A DNA stretch of 11,126 nt. It comes from an uncultured Burkholderiaceae bacterium (GTDB lineage: Bacteria; Pseudomonadota; Gammaproteobacteria; Burkholderiales; Burkholderiaceae). Each line of letters opens with the position of its first letter. Position 1 is the first letter of the stretch. Where the stretch lies: the NCBI GenBank assembly GCA_937862845.1, contig CALMCK010000088.1, forward strand, positions 1-11,126. The letters are read 5' to 3'. Under the pieces are notes generated by a model. That model saw only the letters and a program-made list of their open reading frames with translations, ran no database searches and was not told the origin of the DNA. The position numbers were made by a program, and so were the translations under genes. This document shows positions 1-4,279 of this stretch, piece by piece.

Positions 1-46
1 GCCAACCAATCACCCGATGGACTTGTCAATCGGGTGATTGGTTGGC
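1..46. repeat. 18-bp perfect inverted repeat (stem-loop)
   Basis: Positions 1-18 (GCCAACCAATCACCCGAT) are exactly reverse-complementary to 29-46, with a 10-nt loop at 19-28. A third copy of the same 18-mer lies at 193-210 in the orientation of 1-18. No T-run follows position 46, so it does not look like an intrinsic terminator. The palindrome may continue left of the window, because it begins at base 1. Confidence 0.9.
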
Positions 47-224
47 GGTTTGGAAAACTCCTGGGTGGGTGATGTCAGACATCAATTTTAAAAATAGAAT
101 ACGTGTTTTTCTTGTTTTGGCAACAATCGATGAATCGTACATGATTTCACCACAAATTTCACCTTTTTTCACCGTCCACTTTAAACCAAACCGCCAACCA
201 ATCACCCGATTGACAAGTCCATCG
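15..224. repeat. 39-bp perfect inverted repeat bracketing a 132-bp AT-rich spacer
   Basis: Positions 15-53 are the exact reverse complement of 186-224 (39 of 39). The left arm overlaps the 1-46 stem-loop, so the two structures are nested. Identity stops sharply at both ends. No transposase, resolvase or coding region lies between the arms. The right arm contributes the -35 box of the gcvT promoter (210-215). The mirrored TTGACA in the left arm has GTTGGC at the -10 distance on the minus strand and so should not be a working promoter. Origin is unknown: a small inverted element, a template-switch duplication, or an assembly artefact at a contig end are all possible. Confidence 0.85.
70..173. 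promoter_or_regulatory. Possible operator region: palindrome plus three TTTCACC repeats
   Basis: The spacer between the repeat arms contains no credible gene. TGATGTC-A-GACATCA (70-84) is a perfect 7-bp inverted repeat with a one-base centre, a shape typical of dimeric regulator sites. Further on, TTTCACC occurs three times in the same orientation, starting at 145, 157 and 167. These spacings of 12 and 10 bp are close to one helical turn. All lie just upstream of the gcvT promoter. No regulator is identified, and simple sequence bias in an AT-rich region could explain the repeats. Confidence 0.3.
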
Positions 225-238
225 TTTCCCCGTAAAGT
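210..238 (+). promoter_or_regulatory. Predicted sigma70-type promoter of the gcv operon
   Basis: A perfect -35 hexamer TTGACA (210-215) is separated by exactly 17 bp from TAAAGT (233-238), a four-of-six match to TATAAT. This places the transcription start near 244-246, immediately at the first base of the riboswitch P1 helix. That agreement of two independent predictions is the main support. The -35 element lies wholly inside the 186-224 repeat arm. Confidence 0.75.
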
Positions 239-245
239 GGCGGCA

Positions 246-463
246 TTCGTCAGGAGAGAATTGCGCGCACGATTCAATGCAAAATTTTGACACAGCGCAA
301 TCGCCGAAGGTGTACTCCCATAAACTCTCAGGCAAAAGGACTGGCGAATATCAAGGGCACGCAACGTGTGTCCTCGCATAAATTCTGGAGAGCGTTGGCC
401 AGCCAACCACCGAAGGGGCGTGCAGAGTCACTCTGCCTAATCTCTCAGGTATCAAGGACAGAA
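246..463 (+). ncRNA. Tandem glycine riboswitch (two aptamers)
   Basis: Two glycine aptamers precede gcvT. Aptamer 1 (about 246-348) has P1 246-253/341-348 (8 bp, one G-U), P2 GAGAG 254-258 with CTCTC 325-329, a 7-bp P3 (260-266/295-301), the conserved CCGAAGG (304-310) and CTCTCAGG (325-332). Aptamer 2 (about 383-463) has P1 383-387/459-463, P2 388-392/442-446, hairpins 394-407 and 422-436, CCGAAGG at 410-416 and TCTCAGG at 443-449. The 34-nt linker (349-382) can form its own hairpin (354-374). In this family both aptamers bind glycine and usually turn on glycine-cleavage genes when glycine is high. Motif order and position before gcvT make the call firm; base pairs were found by eye. Confidence 0.95.
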
Positions 464-526
464 CGGGGTCGATTAACTGAATCAGCATTCATATCTCATA
501 TGAACGCCCACCCGTCGGAGTCTGTC
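463..526 (+). promoter_or_regulatory. Riboswitch expression platform and gcvT ribosome binding site
   Basis: Between aptamer 2 and the gcvT ATG there is no stem followed by a U-run, so transcription termination is unlikely. A 7-bp hairpin (488-494/498-504, loop CTC) is present. ACGGG (463-467) can pair with CCCGT (511-515), directly beside the Shine-Dalgarno GGAG (517-520), which is six bases before ATG 527. The base at 463 also belongs to aptamer-2 P1, so the two pairings compete. This suggests control of translation initiation. The pairing scheme is inference. Confidence 0.45.
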
Positions 527-1639
527 ATGAGCACCACCCAACACCCGCTGAACCACACCGTTTTACACTCAACCCACCTCGCCGCCAATGCCCGCATGGT
601 CGATTTTGGCGGCTGGGACATGCCTGTTAATTATGGCTCGCAAATCGAAGAACACCACGCAGTGCGCACCGACGCAGGCATGTTTGACGTCTCGCACATG
701 CGCGTCGTGGACATCACGGGCGATAAGGTTCGCGATTTTTTGCGCTTTGTTTTGGCCAACAACATCGACAAACTGCAAGTCGCAGGCAAAGCCCTCTACT
801 CATGCATGCTGCGCCATGACGGCGGTGTGATTGATGATTTGATTGTGTATTTTTTCCGCGAAGATTTTTTCCGTCTCGTCGTCAATGCCGGCACAGCAGA
901 CAAAGACCTCAAGTGGCTGAACGAGCAAAACGCCATCGGCGAGTTTGGCTTGGTCATCACGCCGCGCCCTGATTTTGCTTTGATTGCGGCACAAGGACCG
1001 AACGCCCGCGCCAAAGTATTTGCCGCACTGCCGTTCACACAAGCCGCCTCCGAAAACATCAAACCATTCAACGCCGCCAGCATCATGCACGAAGGTGCCG
1101 AATGGATGGTCGCGCGCACAGGCTACACGGGTGAAGACGGCTTCGAAATCGCCGTACCCGCCACCGCAGCCGCCGACACATGGGCAAAACTGCACACCGC
1201 AGGCATCCGCCCAGCGGGTCTCGGCGCGCGCGACACACTGCGCCTCGAAGCAGGCATGAATCTGTACGGACAGGACATGGACGAATCGGTCAACCCTTTA
1301 AACGCAGGCTTGGCATGGACGATAGACTTGGTCAGCGAACGCGACTTCATCGGCAAATCAGTATTGCTGGCGGGCGCACAGTCGCAACTCGTCGGATTGG
1401 TGTTGCTCGACAAAGGCATTTTGCGCAGCCATCAAACCGTCCAAACCACGCACGGCGTCGGTGAAACCACCAGCGGCACATTCAGCCCAACCATGCAAAA
1501 ATCCATCGCCTTCGCCCGCGTGCCACTCGGCGTCGCCATCGGTGACACGGTGCAAGTGGTGATACGCGACAAACCGCTCAATGCACAAGTTGTCAAAATG
1601 CCGTTTGTGCGCAATGGTAAAATTTTAGCGAGCGTTTAA
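527..1639 (+). CDS. gcvT: Glycine cleavage system T protein (aminomethyltransferase)
   Basis: 370 residues, close to the usual length of about 365. GcvT takes the aminomethyl group from the lipoyl arm of GcvH, releases ammonia and passes the one-carbon unit to tetrahydrofolate in the cytoplasm. Visible family motifs are FGGWDMPVNY (27-36), DVSHM (54-58), GGVIDDLIVYFF (99-110, carrying the conserved aspartates), RTGYTGEDGFEI (197-208), GLGARDTLRLEAGMNLYG (231-248) and GTFSPT (317-322). The frame is open upstream from 287, but that stretch is the riboswitch; ATG 527 has GGAG six bases upstream and fits the family N-terminus. First gene of the gcv cluster. Codon choice shifts from mixed near the 5' end to strongly C-ending downstream. 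Confidence 0.97.
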   Translation: MSTTQHPLNHTVLHSTHLAANARMVDFGGWDMPVNYGSQIEEHHAVRTDAGMFDVSHMRVVDITGDKVRDFLRFVLANNIDKLQVAGKALYSCMLRHDGGVIDDLIVYFFREDFFRLVVNAGTADKDLKWLNEQNAIGEFGLVITPRPDFALIAAQGPNARAKVFAALPFTQAASENIKPFNAASIMHEGAEWMVARTGYTGEDGFEIAVPATAAADTWAKLHTAGIRPAGLGARDTLRLEAGMNLYGQDMDESVNPLNAGLAWTIDLVSERDFIGKSVLLAGAQSQLVGLVLLDKGILRSHQTVQTTHGVGETTSGTFSPTMQKSIAFARVPLGVAIGDTVQVVIRDKPLNAQVVKMPFVRNGKILASV

Positions 1640-1653
1640 TAAGCCACACAAAC

Positions 1654-1790
1654 CGTCATTCCCGCACGGGTTTAGCGGGAATCCAGTGGAAACGCAGTTT
1701 CCTTAAACTTTTGAAATTCAAATGAATAAAAAAGTTAAACGAAAGCGATGCTTTCGACTGGATTCCCGCTAAACCCATGCGGGAATGACG
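1654..1790. repeat. MITE/REP-like palindromic element between gcvT and gcvH
   Basis: A 34-bp arm at 1654-1687 is reverse-complementary to 1757-1790 with one mismatch (A at 1776). Each arm is itself a hairpin with an 8-bp ATTCCCGC/GCGGGAAT stem (1658-1665/1675-1682 on the left). Inside lie two further small hairpins, GGAAAC-gca-GTTTCC (1688-1702) and CGAAAGC-gat-GCTTTCG (1740-1756), around an AT-rich core. The element has no coding capacity. ATTCCC...GGGAAT arms resemble the dispersed REP-type and neisserial dRS3 repeats of beta- and gammaproteobacteria. No clear target duplication is seen. It lies in the operon transcript and could affect message stability or partial termination. Confidence 0.85.
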
Positions 1791-1850
1791 AGTAATATGC
1801 AGTATATTTAGTCCACAAAATTTTTTACTCATCAAAACAGGAGAACCACC

Positions 1851-2231
1851 ATGTCCGTCAACCCAACATTAAAATACGCACCGAGCCACGAATGGGTCAA
1901 AGTCGAAGCAGACGGCTCACTGACCGTCGGCATTTCTGACCACGCGCAAGAAGCACTCGGCGACATCGTCTTCCTCGAGTTGCCCGAAGCAGGTCGCAGC
2001 ATCACCGCCCAGCAAGCCATCGCCGTCGTCGAATCCGTCAAAGCCGCCAGCGACATCTACGCCCCCGTCTCAGGCACCATCATCGCCCGCAACGACGCCA
2101 TCGCCGACACGCCCGAAGCAATCAACAACGCGCCGTATGACAACTGGTTATTTAAAATCGCCCCGTCACACGCAGCCGATGTGGACAAATTATTGAGCGC
2201 AGAAGATTACGCCGCCAGTATTGGCGACTAA
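1851..2231 (+). CDS. gcvH: Glycine cleavage system H protein (lipoyl carrier)
   Basis: 126 residues, the normal length. GcvH carries the aminomethyl intermediate on a lipoylated lysine between GcvP, GcvT and lipoamide dehydrogenase. The lipoyl site is the ESVKAASDIYAPVSG motif (61-75) with K64 as the modified lysine. HEWVK (13-17) and the C-terminal NDAIADTPEAINNAPYD stretch are also typical. Start ATG 1851 is preceded by AGGAG (1839-1843) with a 7-base gap. It follows gcvT after 211 bp, most of it the palindromic element; the last 60 bp before the start are AT-rich but hold no convincing promoter. It uses the same C-ending codons as late gcvT, unlike the AT-rich gene that follows 28 bp later. 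Confidence 0.97.
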   Translation: MSVNPTLKYAPSHEWVKVEADGSLTVGISDHAQEALGDIVFLELPEAGRSITAQQAIAVVESVKAASDIYAPVSGTIIARNDAIADTPEAINNAPYDNWLFKIAPSHAADVDKLLSAEDYAASIGD

Positions 2232-2259
2232 CCTAAAAAGAACCAATCACTCATAAACT

Positions 2260-4242
2260 ATGATTTTATCTCATACTCTCGATTTATTCCCCGAACACTC
2301 AAGTCACTCGTGGGACTTGTCCCCGCAAACCAACTCTTTCAAGTTTATAGATTTGTTTGCGGGGATTGGGGGGTTTCACTTGGCTTTGTCACATTTGGGC
2401 GGTGAGTGTGTTTTTGCGTCCGAAAAAGACGCGCACTCCAGAGTCACCTACGCAGCTAATTTTAGTATTTCGTTGGATATTTTTAACGATGACATTAGAA
2501 AAATCTCTCCTATAGATATCCCTGACCATGATATTTTATGCGCAGGTTTTCCGTGCCAACCTTTTTCACAAGCGGGTCACAAAAAAGGTTTTTCTGACGG
2601 CGAAAATTCCGAACGCGGCAATCTTTTTTATTGTATTTTAGATATATTAGAAGCCAAACGACCCAAGGCGTTTATTTTAGAAAATGTACGCCATCTGATT
2701 GCCCATGATAATGGAGAAACATTCGCAACCATTCTTAAGCATTTGGACGAAGCCAATTACGAAGTCAGCTTTAAAGTCATTAAAGCATCTGATTTTAATG
2801 TGCCGCAGCATCGGGCACGCGTGTTTATTGTTGGATTTGATCGAACACAAGTCAAAACAGACGCGACGTTTCACTTTCCCATTCCTTTGCCTTTGCGTAA
2901 AACAATGTCCGATATTTTCAACGCGCCATGCGAAAAAAAAATCGGCTTTACGCTTCGCGTTGGCGGAAAAGGGTCACAAATTGACGACCGTCGCAATTGG
3001 GAATTTTATCGTGTGAACAACGAAGTCCGTCGCATTGGTTTGAGTGAAGCCACCGAAATGATGACTTTCCCAAAAGATTTTCAATTTCCCGTTTCCAAAA
3101 CACAAGCCATGAAGCAACTGGGCAACAGCGTGTGTGTGGACGTGGTTAAAGCAGTCGGTCAGTCGGTCGTTCAGCACTTAAAAAAACATTCAATAACAGG
3201 GACGCAAGAGATGCAAAACAAAGGTGAAATCAGTGAAACTTATGCGCTACTTAAAATCATTCACCAAAAAATCATCCAATACGGTGATGCTCAAGGTACG
3301 CCCACTGACGATACCGTTCGCATTTTAAAAATCCACAACGCACACCAAACCATTTCAATCAACGATATTTCGGTAGATGTGGTCTCGACCGACAACAGCA
3401 CAAAAAACATACCCATCGCACAATTTATCACGCAAGCCGAACTCGATGAAATGGTCTTGTTTATCCGTAAATCATCCAGCACTTTCAATAATGAAAAAAT
3501 TGATGCGGCTGCGGACATGCTCGGTTTAAACAAACGCAAAGGCACGTCTAGCGAAAAATTCGACATTCTTGTCGATTTTCAAGATGACCTATTAAATGTC
3601 AATCAAGGCATTAGCATTAAGTCGTTTTTGGGCAGTTCGCCCACGTTGTTAAACGCGTCGTCTGCAACCAACTTTGTTTTTGAAGTCACGGGATTAGATG
3701 CCAAACTGCTTGATGCAATCAATCAAATCGACAGTCGCGCCAAAATCAAAGACCGTATTTCTAAAATCGTGGAACATGGTGGGCATTTTGTTTTTCACCA
3801 TTGCGAAAATAAAACCTATGAATCCAATCTGCGCAAAACCGATTCGCTGATGCCCGAGTTACTCGCGGCGGCATTGTTGTCTTTTTTCAAGAAAGAAACA
3901 TCAAACGCGCTGAATTCCTTCCCTGATGTGGCAAATTTCAAAAAGCTAACTGCTGATGAGATTCATTGCCGATTGAGGGATTTTATCAAATACACGGTTT
4001 TTGGCATTTTCCCCAATCAATTATGGGATGGTAACTTATCCGCCAACGGTGCATTGATGGTTTTGCAAGACGGTGATGTTTTGTTTTATCACACGAACCA
4101 TGAAAAAACGCTTAAAGAATTTTTTTACCAAAACTGCTTTTTCGATACACCGTCCAGCAAGCGTCACCGCTTCGGCAGTTTGTACAAAGAAAACAACAAA
4201 TTGTTTTTTAAACTCAACTTGCAATTGCGTTTGTCAAAATAA
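2260..4242 (+). CDS. Fused C5-cytosine DNA methyltransferase–HpaII-family restriction endonuclease
   Basis: 660 residues in one frame. Residues 27-310 are a C5-cytosine methyltransferase with motif I DLFAGIGGF (31-39), catalytic PCQPFSQ (C99), ENV (141-143), QHRARVFI (183-190), a short target-recognition region (about 200-260) and motif X QLGNSV (286-291). Residues 318-660 resemble the HpaII endonuclease family: FDILVDF (434-440, D435) followed by GISIKSFLGS (450-459, K454) fit a PD-(D/E)XK-type core, and 343 residues is close to R.HpaII. By family, both halves should act on CCGG; this is inference. GC is clearly lower and codons are A/T-ending, unlike gcvH and most of gcvP, which indicates transfer. 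ATG 2260 lacks a clear Shine-Dalgarno. No promoter is evident in the 28-bp gap, so read-through from gcvTH is likely. The fusion may depend on a single base at 3180-3186. Confidence 0.85.
   Translation: MILSHTLDLFPEHSSHSWDLSPQTNSFKFIDLFAGIGGFHLALSHLGGECVFASEKDAHSRVTYAANFSISLDIFNDDIRKISPIDIPDHDILCAGFPCQPFSQAGHKKGFSDGENSERGNLFYCILDILEAKRPKAFILENVRHLIAHDNGETFATILKHLDEANYEVSFKVIKASDFNVPQHRARVFIVGFDRTQVKTDATFHFPIPLPLRKTMSDIFNAPCEKKIGFTLRVGGKGSQIDDRRNWEFYRVNNEVRRIGLSEATEMMTFPKDFQFPVSKTQAMKQLGNSVCVDVVKAVGQSVVQHLKKHSITGTQEMQNKGEISETYALLKIIHQKIIQYGDAQGTPTDDTVRILKIHNAHQTISINDISVDVVSTDNSTKNIPIAQFITQAELDEMVLFIRKSSSTFNNEKIDAAADMLGLNKRKGTSSEKFDILVDFQDDLLNVNQGISIKSFLGSSPTLLNASSATNFVFEVTGLDAKLLDAINQIDSRAKIKDRISKIVEHGGHFVFHHCENKTYESNLRKTDSLMPELLAAALLSFFKKETSNALNSFPDVANFKKLTADEIHCRLRDFIKYTVFGIFPNQLWDGNLSANGALMVLQDGDVLFYHTNHEKTLKEFFYQNCFFDTPSSKRHRFGSLYKENNKLFFKLNLQLRLSK
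3178..3213 (+). other. Methyltransferase–endonuclease junction: A7 tract, hidden stop, internal RBS and ATG
   Basis: At the end of the methyltransferase domain lies a run of seven A's (3180-3186). With one A fewer, the frame would read L-K-N-I-Q and stop at TAA 3194-3196, just past motif X where such enzymes normally end. Two bases on is AGGGA (3198-3202), then 8 nt, then ATG 3211 (residue 318), exactly where the endonuclease homology begins. So the endonuclease keeps what looks like its own ribosome binding site and start. The layout suggests two ancestral genes joined by a one-base insertion, or a sequencing error. Confidence 0.55.
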
Positions 4243-4279
4243 TCCTTAACTTCTCATTACTCAATATAACAAGCCCACT

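Noticed and set aside
1..46. Stem-loop read as a transcription terminator of an upstream gene
   Set aside because: No U-run follows the stem on either strand within the window, and the loop and arms match the longer repeat structure better.
26..406. Open frames of 126 codons (minus, 26-406) and 82 codons (plus, 42-290) at the left end
   Set aside because: They run through the inverted repeats, the gcvT promoter and the first riboswitch aptamer, have no ribosome binding site and resemble no known protein.
287..526. 80-codon N-terminal extension of gcvT
   Set aside because: The stretch is aptamer and expression-platform sequence; family homology begins right after ATG 527, which has a good GGAG.
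2241..2250. AACCAATCAC before the R-M gene matches part of the left-end 18-mer repeat
   Set aside because: Only ten bases are shared and the flanks differ; chance similarity cannot be excluded and no functional link is visible.
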